Below are positions 1-12,800 of a DNA stretch of 64,000 nt, piece after piece; positions within the stretch are counted from its first letter, which is position 1, and the number at the start of each line of letters is the position of its first letter. This DNA is from Eucommia ulmoides. Taxonomy: Eukaryota > Streptophyta > Magnoliopsida > Garryales > Eucommiaceae. The DNA lies in assembly GCA_016647705.1 (NCBI GenBank), contig CM028333.1:12793616-12857615 (forward strand). The letters run 5' to 3'. A program made the translations under genes and the position numbers. The notes beneath the pieces are model-generated. The model was not told the DNA's origin, made no database searches, and saw only the letters and a list, made by a program, of their open reading frames with translations.

Positions 1-633
1 ACTTGTGTCTCGCCCTAAGATAGATCTCGATACAAACTCAAAAGAAGAAAGGAAATGAATAAAAGACATGGTGAAAGAAGATGAGTTACCTGTCGAGGAG
101 AGAGGGTGCTCCAGAATTTACAAAAACGTGAAAATGAGCCCAGGAGGCCTCTTTTATATAGGAATATATCTGTCCATTCCAATCGTCACGACTTACGACG
201 GTTTAAAGACGCTTGGGAACAATGCGTCGCTCAGGAACCGTACGGACACGTGTTCCTCTCCCATCGATTGGGCAGTCGGCATGTCAGGGTACATTGAAAA
301 GGCATGACTAAAGAGGCACAGGCGCAACGAGACACGCGCATGACGTCCACAGGCTTTTTTGCGAATTTAGGGCGGGCCAATCATTACCATTTTCAGGTGC
401 CCGTTTCTACTTCCAAGCATACCGTTTTCGTTCTTGGGCTAACAACTCCCATCCTGGAACCGCCGGTTCTCCTTCTTAGAAAGAGGCCTGACCCCCGAGC
501 AATGCCCCTAAAAGATCGAAAAAAGTCACGAACATCACGAAAAACTCCATAGAAGCAGTACAACTTCGGAAAAGACTCACAATAAAGTCCTAGTGCTTCA
601 AATCCCTTTTCAACACTAGGACCTGGGGGCAGC
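1..633 (+). mobile_element. 3' internal region of a Tat-like Gypsy element (fragment)
   Basis: No gene is recognisable here. The stretch ends in a purine-rich tract, acctgggggcagc at about 621-633, directly before an LTR-like start at 634. That is the position of a polypurine tract next to a 3' LTR. The short open frames have no family features. A TATA-like tataggaatata around 157-168 could belong to either strand. The call rests on position relative to the LTR, so it is inference. Confidence 0.4.
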
Positions 634-1265
634 TGATGAGTGTAAAAATGGTCACTCTAACTCAACCAATTGAATATCGCCACGTGCCTACAACTCTCAA
701 CTAAGATCAATTCATACCGAGGATTAAGTGTGAAGATTGTGCCTGGCAGGGGCATACCTTTGCCCATGCCAGCCGCGTCCTCCAGGAAGAGCAGGCGAGC
801 CAACATCAGGATGGGGAAACCTTTCCCATATCGGCACTTTCCACAACAATATTTCCCATCTCAGAAATTGACCCCACAAGCTCTTAGCAAAAGCCCCCAT
901 TCTCATCTTCAGCTATCCGAGAAAGACAGGGCAGGAAGCTCCGCACAACTCCCACTTTCTGTCTCTAGCTATCCAGGAAGGGTAAGGATCAAATTCCTCG
1001 TCTCGGCTACAGCAGAAAGGTGTTCTTCTTGGATCATGGGCTGGATCACTTCTCCAACTACAAATATCTTCTTCCATGGGCCTCAGAAACAGTGCCAAAA
1101 AGCCTATGACCAACATAAAACTACTCCTTGTCACCCTCTCATTGGCTACACGCCAAGATAAGACAGTGATATGACATTGAGGGGACGCTAATCCATGCTT
1201 AAGCCCTTAAGCCAATCCACTACATGCCTATATATAGGAGGGCATACCAATACCCAAAGGCGCGG
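634..1265 (+). repeat. Truncated 3' LTR of a Tat-like Gypsy element
   Basis: It begins TGATGAGTGTAAAAATGGTCAC, like the complete LTR at 10722 (TGATGATGGTAAAATTTGGTCAC). Near its right side it has a TATA-type box (cctatatataggaggg, about 1228-1243) followed by text resembling the complete LTR after its own TATA box (ataccaatacccaaagg versus catcaatgcccaagg). The downstream R/U5 part with the family's CTCTTACTC..CCGGAGG block is missing, so the LTR is broken near 1265 where an AT-rich TGTAACAT-rich sequence begins. Confidence 0.55.
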
Positions 1266-1699
1266 GAATGTAACATTATAACTTCATGTACACATATTAC
1301 ATTTTTGCGGAAATATGACACTGTTGTACATGTTTCATTCTACACGATTGTCATATTAAATGTAACATTGTCTGGATTACTAAACGTGGCTATTTAAATA
1401 TTTTTGTGTTGTGTTCTTTTTGTGTTTTTTGAGAATCATGCAGATGAATGTAACATTATGTGATTTTTATTAAACGTTAGGTTATTAACTGTTGTATGGA
1501 GATGAAGTGGCTTGAACAAGCAAGGATCGTCAGCAAGTTAAAAGGGATTGGTCAGGAATTATCGAATCGGTCGTACTTTATCAATAGCCGTTGTTGGGTT
1601 ATAAAAGTTTAAAATTTTTTAAATTACGATGTTATTATATTTTTTATCGAACGCATGCACCAATAAAGATTATTAATCTTTTTGTGTTTACACTACAAA

Positions 1700-2448
1700 C
1701 ATATGTGAATAACATTGGGAGATAACAAAGTACTGACTGATATATTGAATCCGACGATTATTGAAGCATTCTCCAACGACTTTAGATTCGTGCACTTCCC
1801 AATAAATACTGAAGGGGTAACATCGTCGACGGAACATTGGACATTGCTTGTTTGCGATAAGCAAAAGCGTGAGTGGACACACTACAATTCAATCAACCTT
1901 CGACATCCAAGAAATGTGGACCGATTTTACGACAATGCCAAAAGACTAGTGAGTTTTCACTTTCTCATTTGAAGTTCTCTCTTTGCATCGTTGAATGAAT
2001 AACCCTTACTATTTCTATATTCAACTTCACATTCAATATGTTGATGAGTTATTATCGAACGAAGCTAGAGAGCATCGAGTGGTGAATGCTGACATTTCAA
2101 ACACCAATAGCGTACCAGACTAGGGCATCTTAATGTGAGTATACTTCTTTAATTGCCTGTTACGACATTTCATTATGATTGTCCAAACACAACTAGATTT
2201 CATTGATTTCTTTAAAAAAAAAAAACTTATTGTGCAGCGTTGACTGTGAAGATGTTGTAATTCATATCATGAAGAGCATATTCAATAGCGTGCCAGTCAT
2301 CGTTGATTACGGTATTGGAGGTTTTCGAAGAAAAGGGTGGTACTCATCCATGAATTCCTCAATGATCCGCCCAGGTCATGGACGCTCGATGACTTCAAAA
2401 CAAGAAAAATGGACGAGACACATCATGAAAAAGGCCCCACTTAATTGA
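1700..2448 (+). pseudogene. Ulp1-type (C48) SUMO-protease-like remnant, broken
   Basis: Translated exons resemble the C-terminal catalytic domain of Ulp1 peptidases as found inside plant DNA transposons. The first exon (about 1710-1948) encodes HWTLLVCDKQKREWTHYNS, with the expected catalytic-His context (EHW). The usual Asp position appears to be Asn. A GTGAGT donor follows. A second segment (about 2040-2137) reads VDELLSNEAREHRVVNAD and then has an in-frame TAG where the family normally has a Gln-Gly. A third, after a polypyrimidine tract and CAG at about 2236, encodes VDCEDVVIHIMKSIFNS and keeps the Cys context. The in-frame stop and the lack of an N-terminal domain mark it as decayed. In plants such domains often travel in MULE or CACTA elements; which one is uncertain here. 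Confidence 0.6.
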
Positions 2449-2639
2449 TCCCCCTCCCCAAAAAAAAAAAAAAAAACACAAGTGACAAATCATCATTAAT
2501 ATGTGTGGCGTTGAACAATTTCTTTTTTTATTTTCCTTTTTTTTTTTGTTAAATATCATACGTTATCTAGCATCATATGTAGTTAGATACTCATCTTGTT
2601 TCTTTTTTGGAAGGTATAATTAGTAGTTCTTTTTGCAGT

Positions 2640-3200
2640 GTGTGTCAAATGTAACACATATATTTTTTATTTAATACACCATTTTATCGATTTTCATGTA
2701 TGACATTTTTGTAACGTTTGTGAACGTTATAGACATGCATTGTTACATTAAACAAGAGAACTAAACAGTCATCGTTTTCAGACACACAAACGGTGTAAAT
2801 GAGTGAAATGTTACATGTAACAACGGCTTGCACACGAATGTTACATGTAACACGCAAAAGTTTTAATGAATGTTACATACTATCGGATTGTACAACAAGA
2901 TAGTACATGTAACATTGCCATATAAACTCACATTTCAAGGGAAATGAAGCAAAGTTACACATAACATTCATTAAATGGATGTTACAAGATAGTACATGTA
3001 ACATTGTCATATAGACTCATATACTAATATTTCAAAATGGATGTTACATGTATCATCATCTGCACGCACACAAGCCCCTTGAATGCGTCATGTAATCAGT
3101 TTCATCGTTATCATAATGTTACATATAACATGACTGTAACACGAATGATACGAAATACATCGAATTTTTTTTTTTAATATTACATATAACATTCTTGTGC
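2640..3200. repeat. Cluster of TGTTACATGTAACA-type palindromic motifs
   Basis: The core ATGTTACATGTAAC and half-sites (TGTAACAT, ATGTTACA) recur about a dozen times, in both orientations because the core is a palindrome. Similar half-sites occur at 1269-1460 on the other side of the Ulp1-like exons. Clustered short sub-terminal repeats are typical of the ends of DNA transposons, where transposase binds. No clear terminal inverted repeats or target duplication were found, so element boundaries are not called. Confidence 0.6.
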
Positions 3201-3884
3201 ATCACGTTTAACATCTCTAAAAAATGCGATTAACATCTCATTCGAAAGATAATCAAATCCACATAATTGTTTTGCAATTTTTCTATTTTTTTCACATGAA
3301 AATCTGAGATAAAAATCAAACAATTCTCTAAGCATGAATATTGGTATCATTTACCAAAATTAGCTCCGCAAGATAAGGAGTGCACCACATCACGCAGGAG
3401 TATTTTCGTCACAAAAATGGCATAAGGATCGCTCGGTGCATGAAAAGAATAGTGGGTTTGTTGGTAGTTTTGGCCGCGTTTTAGGACCTCCTGGTCAGCG
3501 CCCCTATATTTTATAATAAAGAAATACTACATATGGCCCTACAATTTGAGACAATGTTCAAAGGTTAGGGACTTGATCGAATAAATTAAATCTTCAGGGA
3601 TGAATTTGACGTTATCACTAAATCCGAAGAACCACCGATTAAAATATTGCAACCACCGCGCCTTCAACCGTTTTTCCCGTTTCCTCTCTCTCTCGCGCGT
3701 TAACAATTTCTGCACCAAATTCCCATTTCCATGTTCCCATCACAATTTTGTTATTTTAATCCGATTCATGTTGAAGAATACCAATAATTAGCTCATTTTT
3801 TTTCTTCCACTGATCTAATTTTCACTCGTCACGTTCTCCGGGAATCACCGAGATCCAGTCTTCTTCCCAATTTTGATCCCAACA

Positions 3885-6800
3885 ATGGCGACAATGGAGA
3901 GCTTGATCGGACTCGTTAACAGAATCCAAAGGGCTTGTACGGTGTTAGGCGATCACGGAGGCGAAGGAATGTCTCTGTGGGAAGCTCTTCCTTCTGTAGC
4001 TGTCGTTGGCGGGCAGGTCACCTATCACATTTGCCTCCCACTGTTTTCTTCACCAATGCTGGTTTCGAATTTTTGTTTCTTGCTTCAGCTTTTTCCTCTT
4101 TTCTTTTTTGTCGGTTGAAATAGAGCTCCGGGAAATCCTCAGTGCTGGAAAGCGTTGTCGGGAGAGATTTTCTGCCTCGTGGATCGGGTAATTATTGAAT
4201 TCCCCTGCATCTGAATTTGTTTTTTCTTTTGCACGATCTTTTTAGCATCTGATGCAAATCTCTTGATTAGTCGTGTTGTTTTGTATGGAATTTTGAATGT
4301 GTCGATTATCATTGGTGCTCGTTTGAAGCTAACTTGGATCCTTTCGCTACACTAAGCCAAATGATTGAAAACTTACTCTCTGAACGTATACTTGCCTTAG
4401 TTGAGCTGAGATTTCTGTTTTTAAAGATTTCAGTGAGTGAATCAAGAATGGAAGGAAGTCCTGCACTGCGCTTGACCCATGAATGTAGTTTTGGGGTGGC
4501 AAATAGCAATCTTAATTGCATTTGATTATGTGAATGTCGTTGGCATAAAATTGCACGAATATAATTACTAAAAGCATTTCTGAAAAACATTAACAATAGT
4601 TGACAAATGAGAGTTCTCTAGTTTTGAAACTGGAGGATAGCCTTGTTACCTTTTCCCATGGAGGATTACATACTGTATAATGTATATGTATACCAAACTG
4701 CCATTTGCACATTCATCTCTACATTCCCTTTTCCAATGGATGTGAAGTAATATAAATGTCAATTTCCAAAACACTTTAAGCTAATTAATACACTTGCTTT
4801 ATTCCACATTGCGAATTCATCCTGTAATGGATTGCCATTTTTCGTCTCAACAAAGGAATTGAATCCAATACAATTCTCAATGAAGTTGGACAAGTAACTA
4901 GCTATGTTGAATCCCACATTGCTTGTGTTACCTAATCCAGAGCTATTTATAAAGCCGAGGGCAATCCTCCTCTTTCAAGGTGTCTTTCGAGAGTGAGTTA
5001 GGTCATTGAGATTCTACATGGTATAAGAGCTAGACTTTTGTATCATGTTGGGCGTGTTGAATCTCACATCAATGATGGGCCCCCGATATCTGTTCGCAGT
5101 GGTTTGTCAAAGTCAACCCTACGCGCGAGGGGATTAGTTGAATCCCACATTGATGTTGGGCCCTCTGATATCTGTTCGCAGTGGTTTGTCAAAGTTCACC
5201 CTGCGCATGAGGGAGTGTGTTGAATCCCACATCGCTTGTGTTACCTAATCCTAAGCTATATCTAAAGTTGAGGGCAATCCTCCTCCTACGAGGCGTCTTT
5301 TGAGAGTAAGTTTTGAGAGTGAGTTAGACCACTGGGTTTCTACCTTTATACCCTTTGACTTCATCTACGACTATGTAACAGTGCGATACGTAGATTATAC
5401 CTCCTGATTTATGCTATTACTAGCCAATACTCCGTGCCTACAAGCACTATTCTTATCCTCAATTACTATTATTTTTCTTTGCCAAAAAATGAAAAAAGAT
5501 AATTGTTCGTGTCGGAAATTGGCCAACAAGCAGTATGGTCCGGACACCCTCACATCGGGGAGAATGGGTATAGTGATTGATCTTTCTCACGTATCGCAGC
5601 AGGGCTGGACAGCTTTGATCCGACCTGCGTCCGAACCCAGGTCTTGATTTCCTGGCCTGATGTTCCTAGTCGTTGTCCGGGCCAAGCTCCAATCTGTCAC
5701 CTGCACACAGGACGGGCCAGGTTTTTCCCGGCATGTCCCCTCCGACTTGAGAGTAAGAGCCCGGAGTAGAAAGATAGATCAGAAAGTTATTGTTACCTCA
5801 ACCTGTCTGAGGGACCTATGGTGGAGTTTCTCTCTCTATAATTGCTCTCTGATCCCCCCAAAGTGTTGAGGAAGCCTACTATTTATAGGCGAAAGTGTGA
5901 TTAGCATAAACAAGATTAAGGCCTTAAGCTCGAATTACCGGTAAACAGTCAGACGTGTGGGCAGCACGGCAGATTAGAGATATGGGCTTGGGCCTTGGGC
6001 CCTTCACTGTAGATGGTGGGGGCCGGGGTCCGACCTGTCGCGGAGGCAGGTCAGACCGGTCAAGAGGGCGCAGGTCGATTTGAGCCCGCCGACCTTCCAT
6101 TGCGCGTCGATTCTTCATAGGACTTCTGGAGGAGGTCCTCGTGTGCTCCTCGCCAATTGACCTGGGGGGCCATTCGGGCTGTCTATACACCGGGCTGGCT
6201 GAGGTCATCGACGACGTGGAACCGGTGACGTGGCAGATCTGATCCAGATGGCTGACACGCGAAGGGAGCCCGATTTTACCCACATCAATAACATTTTTAC
6301 AGCTCAGACGATCAAGGTGGAATTTAATCTCAATTAAGGCTAATAGTTACATTGGGGTTGGGAATGGAGCTTTAGTATGGTCAAAGAGATGTGGAAGAGA
6401 GTCTTTCATGAATAAGGCTTTATTTAGCAGATGGGCAGGAAAACAAAATTTAGAAAGTTGCATGTCAACCATTGATCACGAGATTAAACAAACTCAGCTC
6501 TTTGGACCCAACTACCCTTTTACAGTTCAAAAACAATTGTATCGATGTAGATTGCAACATTGCTTTTCTATTTCTCTTTTCAATGTATTTTTTGTTTCAT
6601 TTGACTTCTTTAACCGTGAAGGTATTGTTACAAGGAGGCCATTGGTGTTGCAATTGCATAAGACAGAGGGACAGCCTGAGTATGCAGAGTTTCTTCATGC
6701 GCCAAAGAAGAAGTTCACTGACTTTTGTAAGTTCAATTCAAAATCCCCCTACGTTAGATGCATTTATACTTTAAATGGACATAAGAATGTTCAATTGATG

Positions 6801-9800
6801 ATTTGTTTGCTTCATAGGTTTTAACTTGATTTTATGCTTATCAATAGAAATTGTATACATTCTGATTGTATTAATGAAATGCTCTCGTTTTATCAGCTTC
6901 TGTGCGCAAGGAAATAGCAGATGAAACAGACCGTATAACTGGGAAGAGTAAACAGATCTCCAACATTCCTATTCAACTCAGCATTTATTCTCCCAACGGT
7001 TGGTATTATATCTCATCTAGTACTTGGGTTTAGATTTTGTCATGAAATAGTGAAAGTGCAATCATATTAGAGAACAATGAGCTAAGCTCAAGTTTTCCTC
7101 ATTTTACTTTTGATTCTTTACCCCCCCACCCCCACATGTTACTATAGTCCATCTTTCATCAGTACCCAAGTTCGAAGAATGTACACGAGAGTCTTCTTAT
7201 GTGTATGGTCTTTATTGTCCATTTTGTTTTCTTTGTTTTGCACCTCAAAATATTTGGTTTCCTTGTGACTCTAATAAGATTAGTAACTGTCCACTACATG
7301 TTTCTTTTTGACAGTTGTAAACCTAACTGTCATAGATCTTCCGGGGTTGACAAAAGTAGCAGTAGGTGAGCATCAAATACTCTTCTCTCTTGTTCCTTCT
7401 AAATTTTGTATAATAATGTCTGGTGTTACAAGGAACGACCACATTTTTTTTTTTTCTGGATTCCTGTAGAGGGACAGCCGGAAAGCATTGTTGAAGATAT
7501 TGAAATGATGGTTCGATCTTATGTTGAGAAGGTAAGGATACTATACTCTTAGAAGCAGCATTTTTTTTCTTTCTGCTTCCTCCCCCCCACCCCCCAAAAA
7601 TATATATATATAAAGGAAATATTGATAACTTGAGGAAGCAACCAACAGCAAAGCAAAGTCAAAACAAAATAATGATCGAACCTTTTTCAGCATGCATTCA
7701 TTGTTATTTGTTACTTTGGGTTCGAGTCATTAACAACTAATTGATTTTACACTCATGTAGCCGAACTGCATTATATTGGCCATATCTCCAGCTAATCAAG
7801 ATATTGCCACTTCTGATGCTATAAAGCTTGCAAGAGAAGTTGATCCTACAGGTAACGTGAAGTTGGTAGCTTGGTGAATGCCTTTTCTCATGACATAGCA
7901 AGACTAGGGTACCTTGTTTTTTATAATTACTTGTCTTTCTGTAGGATTTGTTCTTACTAGTCATTGTCAAATTAACAACTGTATTGGAAATTTTAGGAGA
8001 GAGAACATTCGGCGTGCTGACTAAACTTGATCTCATGGACAAGGGAACCAATGCTCTGGATGTATGGATCCTTACTTCTTAGTCAATTTTTCGTCTGTGC
8101 AACATAATTATACCTCCATTTCTGAATAAGAAAATCTTCATGTACCTAAGAGAAGAACTATATGGGATGCCTGGACCTGCCAAAAGATTGAAAAAGGATT
8201 CATATATGTAATTTTTGTGGTAAAAAAATTATGTTGGCCTCCTAGAATTTGTATTTCTGGGTCCTCTCCTAATTCCAACCTTCTATACTTTTGTCCAATT
8301 TTAATTCCTGTCCTCTCCTAATTGCAATATTTTATCCTTTTGTCCAATTTTAATTCCTTTTGAGAAAATATCAACAGCGTATTCTTTGTTTAAATTTATT
8401 TTTATCCATGTTTAAGGTACTTGAAGGTAGATCATATAGGCTCCAACATCCTTGGGTCGGAATTGTTAACCGTTCACAGGCAGATATAAACAAAAATGTA
8501 GACATGATTGCTGCTCGCCGGCGGGAGCAGGAATATTTTGAATCTAGCCCTGAGTACAGCCACTTGTCACACAAAATGGGATCAGAATATCTTGCAAAAC
8601 TTTTATCAAAGGTTCCTTCCCCTTCCATCTAAAGTATATAACTGTAGTTATTTACCTTACGCCGTGGACTGCAATACTAGTTCTAGGATAATGCTTATTT
8701 CCTTTTCTCCTTTCTTCTTTTCTCTATAAATCAGCATTTGGAGACCGTTATCAGGCAGCGGATACCAAGCATTGTTGCTCTAATAAATAAGGCAATTGAT
8801 GAGCTCAATGCAGAGTTGGACCGTATCGGCAGACCCATTGCCTCAGATGGAGGGGTAATTACTTTATATACCTAAATAAAATCATTAGTCTTGGCAATGA
8901 AGAGACTGGCTAATCACGTCTTATTACTTGAAATATCCTACCTGTTTAAACAGGCACAACTATACACAATTTTGGAGATGTGTCGTGCGTTCGATCGTAT
9001 ATTCAAGGAGCACCTGGATGGAGGGTAAAGCTATAATCTTCTTTTTGATCTCTATATTTGAAGTTTCCGGAACAAAACAATTATGCCATTCTATAAGCTA
9101 TTCATTGTTGGTAGACCTCATTGTTATAATTTACTTTTGTCATCAAATTCCATTAACGCTACGAGTTAGTAATTGTTGGTAAACGTGGTGATCGTTATTT
9201 AATTTTATGCACACATTACGCACTTGAAGATAAGTCGTAGTAGTACAATTGTGGAAAGGAAGCTGGCATTTGTTTGTACTTTGTAAGAGATGCCACAGCC
9301 ATTGAAGTAAGTCATAGTTGTACGTCTAGGAGGCTAATAGAATGCCCATTTCTACTCTCTAGTGAAATCTTTTGGGCAGACATAAAGGCCTCTACTTCCT
9401 GTAGTTTTTCTTTCCGGGGTCAAAGTACTGTTGGGTTTATCGCACATCCAATATGGAAGGGACTAGTGGTCAGGTAATAAGTGTGAGGGGAAGACTCACC
9501 TCATGAACTAGCTTTTGGAGTTGAGAGAGACCCAAGACCACACTGTATAGTTCAGGCCTCATAATCTACCAGTTGGCACCCAAAATGATATCTCTATTTT
9601 TGTATTAAATTTTAATGTTTGTTATAGTTGATATTTTTAAGAGTGAATCACAGTATAATAAGTTTGTTTATTCTTCAGTCGACCAGGTGGAGATCGAATT
9701 TATGGTGTCTTTGATCATCAACTACCAGCTGCTCTGAAAAAACTTCCACTGGATCGTCATCTTTCCTTAAATAATGTCAAAAAAGTTATTTCAGAGGCAG

Positions 9801-12800
9801 ATGGTTATCAGCCCCATTTGATTGCTCCTGAACAAGGATACAGAAGGCTAATTGATGGATCCCTCAGCTTCTTTAAGGGTCCAGCTGAAGCTTCTGTTGA
9901 TACTGTAATGTTTTTCCTCATTCTCCATGCTACATTATATTTGAGTATTGTCTTCGCTTTTTACAACAAATGGATTTCCCCAACATTTGAGTTCATGAAA
10001 ATTGTGGTAAAAAGCTCATTTGTTTATATAATTTTAATGCTGTAAATATAGTTGCAATCTTGGTACCACAGTATGGGACTGTGCTAACAGCTTGCTTAGT
10101 ACTTTGTGATGCATGATATGCTCATTAAATTCTGAGATGGGCCATGTTAACATATTTTTCTTCCGATATGTTCATACTGGTGTTTGGATACAATGGTAAG
10201 ATTGTTCCATTGTGACTTGGATGTTTTGAGTTCAAATTTTGGAAACAGTCTCTTTGTATACAGGGACAAGGTTGCGCACATCTAACCTCCCCAGACCCCG
10301 CAATGGCGGGAGCATTCGTGCATTCCCCTCCTCTTCATGATAAATGAAAAACTTTGGTCTCAGGTTATAGTTCCTACTTTCCTAGTGTACTGCAGTCATC
10401 AACACTGATTAGTTTTACATTTTTTTCCCTTCTCAGGTACACATGATTCTGAAAGAACTTGTGAGGAAATCACTAGCGGAAACAGAGGTGAACAATCTTT
10501 AGTTAGACACTGCTGTTTACAAAATTTTACATGTGCAACAGTATATTATAAACTTGTAATGTATTAATACAATAAGCAAAATCAATAATGCACCATAAAC
10601 TGTATCACGAATTCATGATGATCACTTAATTTGCACTTGTAATGTATTAATACAATAAGCAAAATCAATAATGCACCATAAACTGTATCACGAATTCATG
10701 ATGATCACTTAATTTGCATGTTGATGATGGTAAAATTTGGTCACCCCTAAATCACCCACTAAAGGCCTACATGTGGACCTACGTTTTGACTAAGTTCGAC
10801 TGAATGGCCGACCGGGGGTGGCCGACTAGAGGACAACCGACCGGGGGTGGCTAAGCTTAGACCTCAATACCTGGCCGAGCTCAGACCTAATGATCCGAGC
10901 TCCGACCAGAGGACGGGAGAGGAGCAAGCGGACCCATATGTGGGGTTTTTGCATAGTGCTGACCAGAGTCCCCTGACTCATAATGCTGAGATGAGCTGGG
11001 ACAACCCCTATCCAACTCCAGAAGAATGAAGGGAAATCTCCTTGGTGACATGGGTTGGGCCGCCTCTCCTCATCCATACATAGCCAACCCATGGACTTCT
11101 CCTCAAAGGGTCAAAAAGCCTAGGCCCACGGGTCTAATCTCTTCACACGCCCGCAAATTGGCCACACGCCGAGCTTAAGGTAATTAACTGAGCTTAGGCC
11201 CCCTAATCCTGAGGTCTAATCATCCTTCGCCTATAAAAGGAAGGGTCATCAATGCCCAAGGTATCACTTAATACTCAACTACTTCTCTAAAGCATATTTT
11301 TAGTCATTTTTCCCCGAGCTCTTACTCTCACGCCGGAGGAATTTCACCGGACAACACCCCGGTAGATCTTTTTGCAGGTATCAGCTCGGAGCTCACCCCA
11401 GAACGGACAGACACCCTTCTCGGACCTCAAGACTTTACAAACCGCTTGATTAAAAAGAACGGATCTAGAACATTCTCCACTCCACCTCAGCGCGGAAAAG
11501 ACGATTATACCCTGACCGAACCATACCGTTGGTGTTGACCAAAATTTGACATCAACAGTTTGGTACCGTCTGTGGGAAGCGCACAAAAAGCCTTCCTCAG
11601 GTCATCAACTCCCTGCTTAGCTAAGACTTGATGATCACAAAGTCTGGTCAGGTCATTCGACGAAGATATCAAACCCCCGCGATGAATAGCAACCCGAACA
11701 CTCTCCCTTCAGATGAATGTCACTGGTCCCTAGGTCAAACGCTAGGGCCCCCGTCCCTGCTGAGGAAGATAACTTACCCCCCACAGGTCAGACGGATCCT
11801 TCCACATTGCCCTCTAGAGCCTTTGTGGGGATGACTTCCAAAGGCGCCAGAGCTTCTTAGATAGATAACTTGGAACGCTGCCTCAGAGAGTTCCAAAGCT
11901 ACTTCCAAGTTGTCCTCTACCGCCTGCTGCTGACCCCTGCTCAGGGGGGACTAGCTCTTTAGACTGCAGGGCGAGAGGAGCACCCAAAAAAGTCAGAAGA
12001 TCGCATGATCCATTCCAATGGATATATGCCGAGAGTCCGACCTCGGCCCCGTAACCGAGGAGCTAGCGGTCCTCCACCAACTGCAGGGCACAAGAGGAGC
12101 GGCGAGACTCTCTGTCGAGGTGGGGACCTCAGACTTGATGGATCATCTCTCCATCTTCAAGTCCCACATGGACATGCACACTGCATCCGTGGCTCTGAGG
12201 TGCAAGTCCTTTCTGCTCACCCTCACCGGAGCTGCCTGGTCAGGGTTCAGAGACTTGGCCCTAGCCTCAATCTCCACTTTCTTTCAACTCGAACAACTTT
12301 TCCTTGCTCGGTTCAGTCGTTCCCGACAAAGGTCGAAGACCATAATGCACATCCTCGCTCTCCAACAGAAGATCAGTAAGAACCTTGGTGACTATGTGGA
12401 TAGATTTGAGAGAGAGTCCATCGCATGAGGACCTCTCCAACGCCGTAGCCCTGAACGCCTTTATCAACAGACTTAGGTATAGGAGGTTGTTCAATGACCT
12501 CTGCCCGAACCCTGCCCCCGATCTCCGTGCAGCTCTAGACTGTGGCACCCGCTTCTACAACGCCGACCTGAGGATCGCAGCCAGAAGAGAATGAGAAAGG
12601 GATACGAGGAAGAAAGAAAAAAGGAGAACATAAGGGCCCAGGCAAGACATAGAGTTTGAAGAGGCCCCAAGAAGACAAGTCATGGAGCCCTGCCGAGCTC
12701 TGCTCTTCGAGTCGTCTTTGCTCTGATATCTCCAGAGGGGAACACACTTGAAGCTCATCTGAGCTCAGCTCTCGAGCTGCTCGGCTATTCCCTGCTCGGC

